A program made the translations under genes and the position numbers. Under the pieces are notes generated by a model. The model ran no database searches. It was not told the DNA's origin and worked only from the letters and a program-made list of their open reading frames with translations. DNA of 64,000 bases from Demequina salsinemoris (lineage in GTDB: Bacteria; Actinomycetota; Actinomycetes; Actinomycetales; Demequinaceae): the NCBI RefSeq assembly GCF_000974805.1, contig NZ_BBQZ01000003.1, positions 62,001-126,000 on the forward strand. Reading direction: 5' to 3'. Below are positions 44,704 through 53,038 of the stretch, one piece after another (position 1 is the stretch's first letter; every line of letters starts with the position of its first letter).

Positions 44704-45639
44704 ATGCCCGCCTACGATCTCCACGACAGGCTCGTCGTGGGCGTGGCCTCGAGCGCGCTGTTCGACCTCACGGAGTCCGACGCGTACTTCCGCGAGCACG
44801 GCGAGGCCGCGTACGCGGCGTACCAGGACCGTCACCTCGACGACCTTCTCGCGCCCGGCCCCGCCTTCCCCTTCATCAAGCGGCTCCTGACGCTCAACGA
44901 CCTGCGCCCGCGCGACCCGCTGGTCGAGGTCATCGTGCTGTCGCGCAACGATGCGACCACGGGCCTGCGAGTGATGCGCTCGATCGAGAAGCACGCGCTC
45001 GGCGTGACCCGTGCGTTCTTCACGCAGGGCAGGTCCCCGCTCGAGTACGTGCCCGCGCTGGGGATGAGCCTGTTCCTCACGCGCAACGCGGACGACGTGG
45101 TGACCGCGGTGAAGGCCGGCCATCCGGCGGGCCACGTGCTCGAGAACACCGCTGCCTACGACGATGCGGATCGGGGCCTCAGGATCGCGTTCGACTTCGA
45201 CGCGGTGCTGGCGACGGACGAGTCGGAGCGGGTGTTCCAGTCGGAGGGCATGGACGGCTTCGTGGCCAATGAGGTCGCGAAGCGGGACGTCGCTCACGCG
45301 CCGGGGCTGCTGCAGCCGCTCGTCGCGGACCTCAACCGCATCCAGCGGCTCGAGCAGGAGCGCCAGGCGCAGGACCCGTCGTACGAGCCGCGCGTGCGCA
45401 TCGCGCTCGTCACGGCTCGCGCGGCACCGGCTCACGAGCGCGCGGTGCACTCGCTGCGCAGCTGGGGCGTCACGGTCAACGATGCGTTCTTCATGGGCGG
45501 CATCGAGAAGGCGCGGGTGCTCGAGGTGCTGCGTCCGCACATGTTCTTCGACGACCAGCACGGGCATCTGAGCCCGGCCCTGGAGCATGTGGCAGGCGTC
45601 CACGTGCCGTACGGCGTCGCGAACGAGCCGCTCTTCTAG
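44704..45639 (+). CDS. 5'-nucleotidase (PF06189, cytosolic NT5C1-like)
   Basis: 311 aa, ATG after CGGAGGA. Family landmarks: VASSALFDLTESDAYFR at the N-terminus, VIVLSRNDATTGLRVMRSIE, IAFDFDAVLATDESERVF (the DxD nucleophile region) and MFFDDQHGHL. Dephosphorylates nucleoside 5'-monophosphates. A DNA-damage-type promoter precedes it, which would link it to nucleotide turnover under stress. Confidence 0.88.
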   Translation: MPAYDLHDRLVVGVASSALFDLTESDAYFREHGEAAYAAYQDRHLDDLLAPGPAFPFIKRLLTLNDLRPRDPLVEVIVLSRNDATTGLRVMRSIEKHALGVTRAFFTQGRSPLEYVPALGMSLFLTRNADDVVTAVKAGHPAGHVLENTAAYDDADRGLRIAFDFDAVLATDESERVFQSEGMDGFVANEVAKRDVAHAPGLLQPLVADLNRIQRLEQERQAQDPSYEPRVRIALVTARAAPAHERAVHSLRSWGVTVNDAFFMGGIEKARVLEVLRPHMFFDDQHGHLSPALEHVAGVHVPYGVANEPLF

Positions 45640-45646
45640 GAGCCGT

Positions 45647-45892
45647 TCAGAACGGGGTGCCGGCGGCGCGGGTGATCTTGCGGCGCGTGTCGGGGTCCAG
45701 ATGCGCGTCGAAGAGCTCCAGCGCCCAGGAGAAGGCGCTCGTGAACGCGCGCCAGGTGAACCGTCCGACGGAGCCGAGCGCGCGGACCGGCGCCTCGACG
45801 ACAAGCACGGCGTACCCGATCGCGTTGAACACGAGCGCGAGGATGCTCGAGTGCGGGACCTGCGGGCCGGTCGTCACGCGCGCGGTCGTCAT
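45647..45892 (-). CDS. Hypothetical 81-aa protein with one hydrophobic segment
   Basis: One hydrophobic stretch near residues 16-35 (SILALVFNAIGYAVLVVEAPV) and an amphipathic C-terminus. Its ATG overlaps the stop of the preceding 65-aa gene (ATGA), so the two are co-translated. Not recognised. Confidence 0.6.
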   Translation of the reverse strand: MTTARVTTGPQVPHSSILALVFNAIGYAVLVVEAPVRALGSVGRFTWRAFTSAFSWALELFDAHLDPDTRRKITRAAGTPF

Positions 45893-46086
45893 GGCAGCTG
45901 GGTGGGGGTCGCGTGCGAGCGCCGTGGATTCTGCAGCGCGGCCTCCTCCTGGTGGCGGGAGTAGGCGTACTCCCAGAGGCGTTGGAAGGCCGTGCGCGGG
46001 TCGGGTCGCGTCGGCACGGTGACGCCGAGGTCGAGACGGGTGGTGCGCGGCTGGATGATGAGCCGCGGGGTGGCGAACGAGGTCAT
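45889..46086 (-). CDS. Hypothetical 65-aa polar protein
   Basis: Starts MTSFATPRLIIQPRTTRLDL; basic, Arg/Pro-rich, no helix-spanning segment. First gene of a two-gene unit with the 81-aa protein. The upstream 46100-46135 has three GGCGTCAC-type repeats in both orientations, possibly an operator. Function unknown. Confidence 0.5.
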   Translation of the reverse strand: MTSFATPRLIIQPRTTRLDLGVTVPTRPDPRTAFQRLWEYAYSRHQEEAALQNPRRSHATPTQLP

Positions 46087-46279
46087 GGCGGGGACTCCTG
46101 TGGCGGCGGGCGTCACGGCGGTGACGCGGGCGTCACACGGCCGTGGCGCCCGAGCCCAGGCTGTGCCCGGTCGGTCTACGGTCGGTAAACAGGCGGACAA
46201 TGCGGCACGGGGCGTCGCGCGGCAGAGCGCGATGGAGCGCGGTGGAACGCGGCGCGAGGCGCCGACTTCAGAGGTTCGG

Positions 46280-47350
46280 TCAGGCGGGCAGATGCAGCCG
46301 GTAGAACCGGAAGAAGCTGAAGTCGGAGATGGGCAGCACCGACACGTCGGTGAAGCCGGCCTCCATCGCGTAGTGCGTGAGTGTCGCGGGCCGCATTACG
46401 GTGCCGGTCCCGGCGGACGGCTGCGACGACATCCCATCGGGGAGGCAGACGAACAGGCTGAAGCCGTACATGAGCCGTTCGACGTCGTCGCCGGGCGCCA
46501 CCGCGTCGCCGACGCCCTCGTCCATCACGATCACGACGCCATCGGGCTTCACCGCCCGCCGTATCGCTGCCAGCGCTTCGACCGGGCGCGGCATGTCATG
46601 CAAGGCCTCGAAGACGAACACGCCGTCGAATCGACCGCTGAGATCCGCCACGTCACCCGCATGGAACACGACGCGATCCCAGGAGGACGACTCGGAGGCG
46701 TTGCGTCGCGCGCGCTCGATTGACGGGCCGTCGATGTCGATGCCCGTGACGGCGGCGAGCGGGTAGGCGTCGGCGAGCGCGATCGTGGACCAGCCCGCGC
46801 CGCACGCGACGTCCGCGATCCGAGCGCCGGGCCGGTCGAGCACCTGGTGGACGTCGGGCACTCCGCGGATCGCGTCTGCCAGCAGGGACTCGAACCAGGG
46901 CCGGTTCATGTCGGCCTGGGACCAGCGCGCATCGTCCCCGAGCTCGGTCCAGCTCACGCCCTTGCCCGTGCGATACGCGTCGAGCAGCGCGGGCATGTGA
47001 GAGGCCGAGCCGGACAGCATGCGGGCCAGCGGGGCTATGTAGGCGAGGGAGTGCTTGTCCGTGAGCGCCTCGGCGGCGCCCTCGGGAAGCCGGAACTGCA
47101 TCGGGTCGGTGGGCAGGGCCTCGAGGAATCCGGAGGTGACCTGCTGCTCGAGCCACTCCTGCGCGTATCGCGGGTGCGTGCCGGTGCGCTGAGCGAGCTC
47201 GCTCGCGGTCAGGGGGCCGGCGGCCGCGAGCGCGCGATACCAGCCCAGCCGATCGCCGAGGTGGATCGCGAGGATGTCGATCGCGCCGAGCGCGGACGCG
47301 AAGACGAGGTCCGCCCAGGCGTTGGCGGGTGCGTGAGGATGCAGGGACAT
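46280..47350 (-). CDS. Class I SAM-dependent methyltransferase with winged-helix N-terminus
   Basis: 356 aa, ATG 47350 after AGGAGG. An N-terminal dimerisation winged helix (LTASELAQRTGTHPRYAQEWLEQQ) is followed by a Rossmann core: IADVACGAGWSTIALAD (SAM motif I), VTGIDIDGPSIERA, GVFVFEALHDMPRP. Layout of O-methyltransferase-like enzymes acting on small molecules; substrate unknown. Confidence 0.85.
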   Translation of the reverse strand: MSLHPHAPANAWADLVFASALGAIDILAIHLGDRLGWYRALAAAGPLTASELAQRTGTHPRYAQEWLEQQVTSGFLEALPTDPMQFRLPEGAAEALTDKHSLAYIAPLARMLSGSASHMPALLDAYRTGKGVSWTELGDDARWSQADMNRPWFESLLADAIRGVPDVHQVLDRPGARIADVACGAGWSTIALADAYPLAAVTGIDIDGPSIERARRNASESSSWDRVVFHAGDVADLSGRFDGVFVFEALHDMPRPVEALAAIRRAVKPDGVVIVMDEGVGDAVAPGDDVERLMYGFSLFVCLPDGMSSQPSAGTGTVMRPATLTHYAMEAGFTDVSVLPISDFSFFRFYRLHLPA

Positions 47351-47408
47351 GGCAGGTCTCCTCCTGCGGGCGTCTTCGCTCACATACCTCCAGGGTCGCA
47401 CCGGAGGC

Positions 47409-47430
47409 GTCGAACGTCCACCCGTTCGAC
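47409..47430. promoter_or_regulatory. Perfect inverted repeat upstream of the methyltransferase
   Basis: GTCGAACG-tccacc-CGTTCGAC, 8-bp arms and 6-nt centre. Either an operator of the methyltransferase or the terminator of the lamin-tail gene upstream. Confidence 0.5.
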
Positions 47431-47452
47431 GGGAGACCGGCCTAGCAGCCCG

Positions 47453-47911
47453 TCAGCACTTCCTCGCGGAGCCCGAGCTTCCCCACGTGCACGTGTCGAC
47501 CTTCGTGCCGGCCCGGTTCTTCAAGACGGCGACGTCTCCGTCGTTGTTCCAGATGTACCAGGTGCTGCGCCAGTAGCGGTGCTTGCTTGAGTTGCTGCCC
47601 TTGCCCGTGTGGAGCGTCACCGTGGCGCCGGGCTTGAGGGTGAGCGTGCCGAACTTGTACACGTGCCCGGCCTTGTCCCGCACGGTCCAGCCGGTGATGT
47701 TCCGCGACTTGCTGCTGTAGTTCTTCACGACGATGTACTCGGCGTTGAGCGACGTGTTCGAGCCACGGTCCGAGCCGGGGCTGTTGTACTGGACGTACGA
47801 GAACCGTACGGCCGACGCGGCGTCGGCGGGCTCGGTCCCGACGGTGACGCTCCATGCGAGCGCCATCGTCAAGGCGATGGCGAGCGTGGTCACGCGGCGA
47901 ACAGCAATCAT
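47453..47911 (-). CDS. Secreted lamin-tail domain (LTD) protein
   Basis: 152 aa. Signal peptide VRRVTTLAIALTMALAWSV with cleavage near ADAASA, then a single lamin-tail domain: EYIVVKNYSSKSRNITGWTVRD, KFGTLTLKPGATVTLHTGKG, WNNDGDVAVLKN. Usually an accessory domain on extracellular nucleases or adhesins, here alone. Two Cys near the C-terminus may form a disulfide. Confidence 0.85.
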   Translation of the reverse strand: MIAVRRVTTLAIALTMALAWSVTVGTEPADAASAVRFSYVQYNSPGSDRGSNTSLNAEYIVVKNYSSKSRNITGWTVRDKAGHVYKFGTLTLKPGATVTLHTGKGSNSSKHRYWRSTWYIWNNDGDVAVLKNRAGTKVDTCTWGSSGSARKC

Positions 47912-48044
47912 CGGTTGCCCCCTCAGGCATTCGCAGTATCGGCATCGGGATTCTACGCGCGAGCAGGGATGCCGAGGTTCCGCACGTGCGCGAGATCACA
48001 TGGCCCGCTCCGCGGGTGCCATCCGCTTCTCGCGGCACCGGGTG

Positions 48045-48072
48045 TTGCGATGTGACGGATGTCACATACAGT
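48045..48072 (+). promoter_or_regulatory. CRP-type operator inside a promoter
   Basis: TGTGACGGATGTCACA (48051-48066) is an exact TGTGA-N6-TCACA palindrome. It fills the 16-nt spacer between TTGCGA (48045-48050) and TACAGT (48067-48072), whose start codon follows after 6 nt. Placement suggests repression by a CRP/GlxR-family protein. Confidence 0.65.
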
Positions 48073-48078
48073 CGTGCC

Positions 48079-48642
48079 ATGAGCATCGAGAAGACGCGCC
48101 GAGAGGTCACCCGCCTGCGGGCGGAGTTCACGGTTGAGCCGCGCGAGAGCGCGCTTCGCCTCGCCCAGCGACTGTCCTGGTACTCGATGGAGCTCGCGCT
48201 CGCCAAGGACTACAAGAGGTCCGAGGAGGCGTGGGAGGAGGCGTACGGCGTCGCCCGCTGCATGCTCGAGGGCGGCGGTCCCACGCAGTACGAGCGCACC
48301 GAGCTGATCCGCATCGGCGTCGGCACCGCCCACGCGCTGCTGCTCGCGGGCCGGCAGGACGATGCGTCTGCCGTCGTCGATGAGACGGAGCGCCAGTACG
48401 ACCGTCTCGTGGCGCAGGCGGACGATCCTTCGACGGTGCTCGCGCTGCGCGGCCCGATCCTCGGGGTGCGGGCCGAGATGCTTCACGATCAGGGGGATCG
48501 TGAGGCGGAGATCGAGGCCGTGTGCGAGTCGATCCTCGAGATGCTCGCCGGTTCCGAGGCGAGTCCGGCGATCGTGAACTCGATGGTCAAGGAGCCGCTG
48601 CGGAGGCTCCACGCGCTGGTCGTCGCGGGGGACGACGTGTAG
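48079..48642 (+). CDS. Alpha-helical (TPR-like) hypothetical protein under CRP-type control
   Basis: 187 aa, leaderless ATG. All-helical with repeats resembling tetratricopeptides (LRLAQRLSWYSMELALAKDYKRSEEAWEEAYGVAR read over two helices). No catalytic motif. Unknown function; shares the CRP-type operator arrangement with the gene at 61423, also an unknown helical protein. Confidence 0.65.
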   Translation: MSIEKTRREVTRLRAEFTVEPRESALRLAQRLSWYSMELALAKDYKRSEEAWEEAYGVARCMLEGGGPTQYERTELIRIGVGTAHALLLAGRQDDASAVVDETERQYDRLVAQADDPSTVLALRGPILGVRAEMLHDQGDREAEIEAVCESILEMLAGSEASPAIVNSMVKEPLRRLHALVVAGDDV

Positions 48643-48727
48643 CTTCCGCGCGACACGCCGTGTCGTGCGTGGTTAGCCTGAGATCACGGGGGTGTTGATC
48701 GCAGGCTGAGGGGACAAGGGGGAGGCC

Positions 48728-49879
48728 ATGCCGGGAGGCGAGGGCCAGGTGCGGCCGCCAAGGCTGCCCGAGGCGGGTTGGCTGCCCGATCCTGCACTGG
48801 TGGACGTCGAGCGCTACTGGGACGGCCACCGCTGGAGCGCGCATACGCGCGATCGCGACACCAAGCTCGAATTCGTCGATCCGCTGTGGACCGCCGCCGA
48901 GCACCTGGACCGTCGTCGCACCGACGTGAAGCCCATCGATCCGCGCTTCGAGGCGATCCCGGAGCTTCCGGGAGTGCCGGCGGCGGCCGCGACCCATCCG
49001 CACAGTCACTGGGTCATGGGGTTCGCGCTCGTCGGCGTGGTCGCCGCGGGGACCATCGCCTCGGCGGGCCTGTTCTCGGGGACGCTGTCGTGGGGCGGTG
49101 GCGGTTCGGCGGTACCGGCGGGCCCAGCCGTCGACTATCCGGTCTTCGGGTCGGATGCACTGAGTCTCTACCTCGCGCGAAGCCTCGTCGCTCAGGAGCA
49201 GACGATCGACCTGTCATGGATCGCCGTGGACGGCGACGAGCGCGAGGCGCTGGTCGAGGACGCGCTTCTCGAGGTCGCGGCGCAGAACCCGTACGTGTAC
49301 ATCGATCCCGACGCGGCGGAGTTCGCGGAGCTGGGCGACGCGCTGACGCCCGCGTACTCGTATACCGACACGCAGGCCGCGATGCGGCGCGAGCGCACGG
49401 CGTCAACGGTCGACGTGATCGTGCAGTCCGAGGCGGTGGCCGGGGCCGTCGGCGATGTCGCGACCGCTGCGGCGCTCTACGACGCGCTGATCGACGCGAC
49501 CGAGTATGACGCGGACGGCGCCTTCTCCTCGGGCTCCGCGAGCCTGAGCGAGTACGAGGCCTACGGCGCGCTGGTCGACGGCGTCGCGGTGGGCGAGGGG
49601 TACGCGCTCGCCTTCCAGGCGCTCGCCGAAGCCGCAGGGCTCACGAGCGTCGTTGTCACGGGCACGGCCTACGACGGCGACGTCCTCGGTCAGCACGCGT
49701 GGAACAAGGTGCTCATCGGCGGTGCGTGGCTCGTGGCCGACGCCGCGTACGACGACCTCGGCGAGCTGGGCGCGTCGCACGACTACTTCCTCATCGCGGA
49801 CTCCAACTCGGCGATGTCGTCGCGCGCCGCGGACAGCGACTGGGTGGCCGACGATCTGGTGTGGACCTTCGGGAGCTAG
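48728..49879 (+). CDS. DUF2510-transglutaminase-like membrane protein, catalytic Cys lost
   Basis: 383 aa. DUF2510 at the N-terminus (PEAGWLPDP...YWDGHRWSAHTRDRD), one TM helix (about 97-117), a variable helical region, then a transglutaminase-like domain. Where the three downstream paralogues read AVCNGYAQAF, this one reads AVGEGYALAF near residue 288: the nucleophile Cys is Gly (TGC to GGC). The His (GQHAWNKVL) and Asp (VADAAYDD) remain. Predicted to be a catalytically dead, externally exposed binding protein. Confidence 0.78.
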   Translation: MPGGEGQVRPPRLPEAGWLPDPALVDVERYWDGHRWSAHTRDRDTKLEFVDPLWTAAEHLDRRRTDVKPIDPRFEAIPELPGVPAAAATHPHSHWVMGFALVGVVAAGTIASAGLFSGTLSWGGGGSAVPAGPAVDYPVFGSDALSLYLARSLVAQEQTIDLSWIAVDGDEREALVEDALLEVAAQNPYVYIDPDAAEFAELGDALTPAYSYTDTQAAMRRERTASTVDVIVQSEAVAGAVGDVATAAALYDALIDATEYDADGAFSSGSASLSEYEAYGALVDGVAVGEGYALAFQALAEAAGLTSVVVTGTAYDGDVLGQHAWNKVLIGGAWLVADAAYDDLGELGASHDYFLIADSNSAMSSRAADSDWVADDLVWTFGS

Positions 49880-49905
49880 CCGGCACGGCGCGTCGCGCGC
49901 CGGCT
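49878..49905. terminator. Bidirectional terminator
   Basis: AGCCGGC (49878-49884) and GCCGGCT (49899-49905) enclosing GCGCG/CGCGC; between convergent genes, the stop of the first lying in the left arm. Confidence 0.7.
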
Positions 49906-49917
49906 CGGGCGTGAGCG

Positions 49918-50697
49918 TCAGTGCCAGGTGGCGGGACGGCGCGCGGCGTTCGCGATCTCGTCGACCTCCTCGAGCGTGAGGACCCCTGCCCGACGCTCGA
50001 AGTGATCCGGCAGATCGAGCGGCCGCAGCACGGCGACGTCCGCCGGCGGCTGGAGGAACGTCAATCCCTGCCCGATCGCGCCCGCGACGATGACGAGCGT
50101 GGGGCGGACCTCGACGAGCGCGCCGGTCGCGTCCGACAGCAGGCGGCCCGCGATGTCGGCGTCGGCGCGGGCGTCGAGAAGGTGGTTGGCGGGACGGCCG
50201 TCGACCATGACGTCGTCCGCGCCGATCCACACCCGCTTGCCGCGGTGATTGCGGGTCGTGACGGTGAAGACTCCTCCTGGCCCGACGAGCAGGTGGTCCA
50301 GCCGTGAGCCGGCGGGGCCGAACGGGACTCCGTGCAGCACCTGCCAGCCGACGTCCGCGAGGCGATCCAGGCGGGCGGAGATCGCGTCGCTCGCGGCGGG
50401 GTCGTCGTGGGGCTCGGCGTCGTCGCGAGCCGTGACACCGGGGATCTCGGTGGGACCCGGTGCCGCGGCAAGGATGCGTGCAGGGTCGTCGGGCGGGTCG
50501 AGCGCCGGGACCGCGATGTGCTCGCGCGCCGCCCAGGCGCGCACCGCGAGGTCGACCAGCTCGGCGTCGCCCTCAGGGCTCACGGTGAGGCAGCCGGTCC
50601 CGAGGTCGATCCAGCCCAGCTCCGTGCCGTCCGCGCGCGCGACCCTGACGCGATCCCTGCCTGGCGCGCCGAGTCGGGTGACGGTGAAGCCGGTCAT
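49918..50697 (-). CDS. NERD-domain protein
   Basis: 259 aa from ATG 50697 (TGAGGA upstream). The C-terminal half is a nuclease-related domain: GWQVLHGVPFGPAGSRLDHLLVGPGGVFTVTTRNHRGKRV, seen as RLDHLLVGPGG and VFTVTTRNH; the usual Lys of the D..xK site appears as Arg, so activity is doubtful. The N-terminal half is unrecognised. It interrupts the transglutaminase-like cluster on the opposite strand. Confidence 0.72.
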   Translation of the reverse strand: MTGFTVTRLGAPGRDRVRVARADGTELGWIDLGTGCLTVSPEGDAELVDLAVRAWAAREHIAVPALDPPDDPARILAAAPGPTEIPGVTARDDAEPHDDPAASDAISARLDRLADVGWQVLHGVPFGPAGSRLDHLLVGPGGVFTVTTRNHRGKRVWIGADDVMVDGRPANHLLDARADADIAGRLLSDATGALVEVRPTLVIVAGAIGQGLTFLQPPADVAVLRPLDLPDHFERRAGVLTLEEVDEIANAARRPATWH

Positions 50698-50841
50698 GGT
50701 CCTCAGGAGACCTCCTTGCCTTGACTCGCACATTACGCGCGCGGTGCGCTTCCCGGAAGAGGTGACGCGTCCACAGATCAGGGGGGACCGACCCGGCGGG
50801 CTACCGTGGAACGAGGGGGAGGGCTTCGAAGGGGGCCCAAG

Positions 50842-51831
50842 GTGAGGTGCGCATGGACGATGCGCGCGCGTCGAGGAACCGGCGCGCTGCTCGCGCTCGG
50901 CCTGGCTGTCGGCGTCGCGGGATGCTCCGGTGGGGACGATGCGGCGACGACGGTCGCGTCGGCGCCCCTGGCATCGTCCGGGGCTGCGAGCTCGTCCCCA
51001 ACCCCCGCATCGTCCGTGAGCCCCGCGGCCCTGGCCGCGGAGGACCCGGCGATGCCCGGCGGTGAGTACCCGGTCTACGGCAGCGACGAGCTCGTGAAGT
51101 ATCTGGCGCGGGCGCTGGTGAACCAGGAGGACCCGATCGACCTCACGAGCTTCGCGGGCGCGAGCGACGGCTTCGCCGTCGACGTCATGGACGCGATGTC
51201 CGAGGTGATCGCCCAGGATCCGTACGTCTACCTGGACAGTTGGGACTACTGGGATGACGACCCCGGCCCGCGCGTGCTGCCCGTGTACCTGTACGACGAT
51301 GCCGCGGCCGATGGGCGGCGCGCCGAGACCGCCGCGGTCGTCGACGAGATCCTCGCGACGTCCGACGTTGCGGCGGCGGCCGACGATGATGAACTCGCCC
51401 TCGCGCTGCACGACGCCGTGATCGTGCGCACCGAGTATGACTGGGAGGCGTCCGAAGCGATCGACTCGTTCGACACGACCGACGCGGGCGCCGCGCTCGT
51501 CGCCCGGTCGCAGCAGGCCTCAGGGGCCCTCGTGGACGGCACGGCGGTGTGCAACGGCTACGCGCAGGCGTTCCTCGTGCTCGCGGAGGCGGCGGGGCTC
51601 GACGCGGTGCTCGTCACCGGCACCACGGACGGGAGCGATGTCTTCCACGCGTGGAACAAGGTGCTGATCGACGGCTCGTGGATGGTCGTGGATGCGACCT
51701 GGGACGACACGGACGTCGGTGCGCCGCTGCGCGACTACTTCCTGCTCGGCGACGGAGATCCGCTGCTCGACGGCCGCGAGGCCGACACCGACTGGATGGT
51801 TGACGCGTACCTGGGCGATTACGGGGAGTGA
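50842..51831 (+). CDS. Transglutaminase-like lipoprotein
   Basis: 329 aa from GTG 50842 (AAGGGGG upstream; ATG 50860 possible). Lipoprotein signal with lipobox GVAGC, then a Ser/Ala linker rich in GCATCGTCC motifs, a helical region beginning YPVYGSDELVKYLARAL, and a transglutaminase-like core: AVCNGYAQAF (Cys near 236), FHAWNKVLIDG (His), VVDATWDD (Asp). Likely a membrane-anchored peptidase or cross-linking enzyme acting on the cell envelope; substrate unknown. Confidence 0.8.
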   Translation: MRCAWTMRARRGTGALLALGLAVGVAGCSGGDDAATTVASAPLASSGAASSSPTPASSVSPAALAAEDPAMPGGEYPVYGSDELVKYLARALVNQEDPIDLTSFAGASDGFAVDVMDAMSEVIAQDPYVYLDSWDYWDDDPGPRVLPVYLYDDAAADGRRAETAAVVDEILATSDVAAAADDDELALALHDAVIVRTEYDWEASEAIDSFDTTDAGAALVARSQQASGALVDGTAVCNGYAQAFLVLAEAAGLDAVLVTGTTDGSDVFHAWNKVLIDGSWMVVDATWDDTDVGAPLRDYFLLGDGDPLLDGREADTDWMVDAYLGDYGE

Positions 51832-51856
51832 CAGCACCGCAGGAGCGCGACTGCCC

Positions 51857-51885
51857 TTCTCAGCCCGGGCGGCAGTCGCTACTCT
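51857..51885 (+). promoter_or_regulatory. Shared promoter block, copy 1
   Basis: TTCTCA, 17-nt spacer, TACTCT; one of four identically spaced blocks (others at 52987, 54221, 56154). Confidence 0.6.
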
Positions 51886-51909
51886 TCCGTGTGAGAACGG
51901 GAGGTCTCG

Positions 51910-52980
51910 GTGGGGGAGCATGACGCGCGTGTGGTGGCCGGTGACGAGTCGGCCACGCAGCCGTACGTGCCCGGCGCATCGTCCGCCACCGGGGTATGGA
52001 CCGGGTCGTCGAGCGGGGAGCCGGCATCGTCCTGGACCTCCGAGCCGATACGAGAGCGCCGCGGCCGACCCGCGTGGCTGCAATATGTGCTGCTCCTGAC
52101 CGTGACCGCGGCCGCAGTCGGGCTCGCCGGCTACGGAGGGCACCTGCCCGGGTGGGTGCCCTGGCCCGACGCGCTCACACCCCAGCAGCCCGAGGCTCCC
52201 GACGTCGCGTACGCGGTGCACGGCTCCGACGAGCTGAGCGTCTACCTGGCCACGAGCATGGTCGCCCAGGAGGACTCCATCGACGTGACGTGGCTCGTCT
52301 CCGACGAGGACGACTTCGAGGCGATCCTGACGGACACGATGTACGCGGTCGTGACGCAGAACCCCGCAATCTTCGTGGACGGCTGGGCGGTTCAGGGCAA
52401 CGCGGTCCGCGTCGAAGTGGTGCCCGACTACGTCTACGACGACGTGGAGGCCGAGCGTCGCAGGGCCTCCGCACAGGCCGAAGCCGAGAGGATCGCCGCG
52501 CTTCCCGCGATCGTCGCGGCCGCGGACGACGCTGCCCGCGCCGCTGCGATCCACAACCAGGTGATCGCCGCCACCGAGTACGACTGGGATGCCTACGACG
52601 CGATCAACTCCGGGGCGTTGGACGCCAACGCCGCGGTCGTGGCGCGCTCGCAGGAGGGCTACGGTGCGCTCGTCGAAGGCGTGGCCGTGTGCACCGGCTA
52701 CGCGCAGGCGTTCCAGCTGATCGCCGACGCCGCGGGACTCGACAGCGTGATCGTCACCGGCGAGGTGTCGGAAGGGTTGAGCACGGACGGGCACGCATGG
52801 AATCGGGTGCTCGTGAATGGGTCCTGGCTGGTCGTGGACACGACGTGGGACGACGAGGGCGAGGGCTACGTCGCGAGCGACGAGTACCTGCTGCTCGACG
52901 ACACGTCGCCGCGGTTGCTGACCAGGATGGCGGACTCGGACTGGGCGCTCGACGCTGAGCTGGCCGCCTACGGGGCGTAG
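51910..52980 (+). CDS. Transglutaminase-like membrane protein
   Basis: 356 aa, GTG after CGGGAGG. A polar cytoplasmic N-terminus (no DUF2510), one TM helix (WLQYVLLLTVTAAAVGLAGYG, about 56-76), a helical region (YAVHGSDELSVYLATSMVAQED) and a complete transglutaminase triad: AVCTGYAQAF (Cys near 260), GHAWNRVLVNG, VVDTTWDD. Third of four paralogues. External domain expected. Confidence 0.8.
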   Translation: MGEHDARVVAGDESATQPYVPGASSATGVWTGSSSGEPASSWTSEPIRERRGRPAWLQYVLLLTVTAAAVGLAGYGGHLPGWVPWPDALTPQQPEAPDVAYAVHGSDELSVYLATSMVAQEDSIDVTWLVSDEDDFEAILTDTMYAVVTQNPAIFVDGWAVQGNAVRVEVVPDYVYDDVEAERRRASAQAEAERIAALPAIVAAADDAARAAAIHNQVIAATEYDWDAYDAINSGALDANAAVVARSQEGYGALVEGVAVCTGYAQAFQLIADAAGLDSVIVTGEVSEGLSTDGHAWNRVLVNGSWLVVDTTWDDEGEGYVASDEYLLLDDTSPRLLTRMADSDWALDAELAAYGA

Positions 52981-52986
52981 CCACTC

Positions 52987-53015
52987 TTCTCGGTACTGAC
53001 AACAGCCGCTAGTCT
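52987..53015 (+). promoter_or_regulatory. Shared promoter block, copy 2
   Basis: TTCTCG, 17-nt spacer, TAGTCT, 24 bp before the GTG at 53039. Confidence 0.65.
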
Positions 53016-53038
53016 TCCCTGGTAGTGGGGGAGGTTAC

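Noticed and set aside
47409-47430. LexA (SOS) box candidate GTCGAAC...GTTCGAC
   Set aside because: The actinobacterial SOS box needs TCGAAC-N4-GTTCGA; here the spacer is 8 nt, so I call it a generic inverted repeat.
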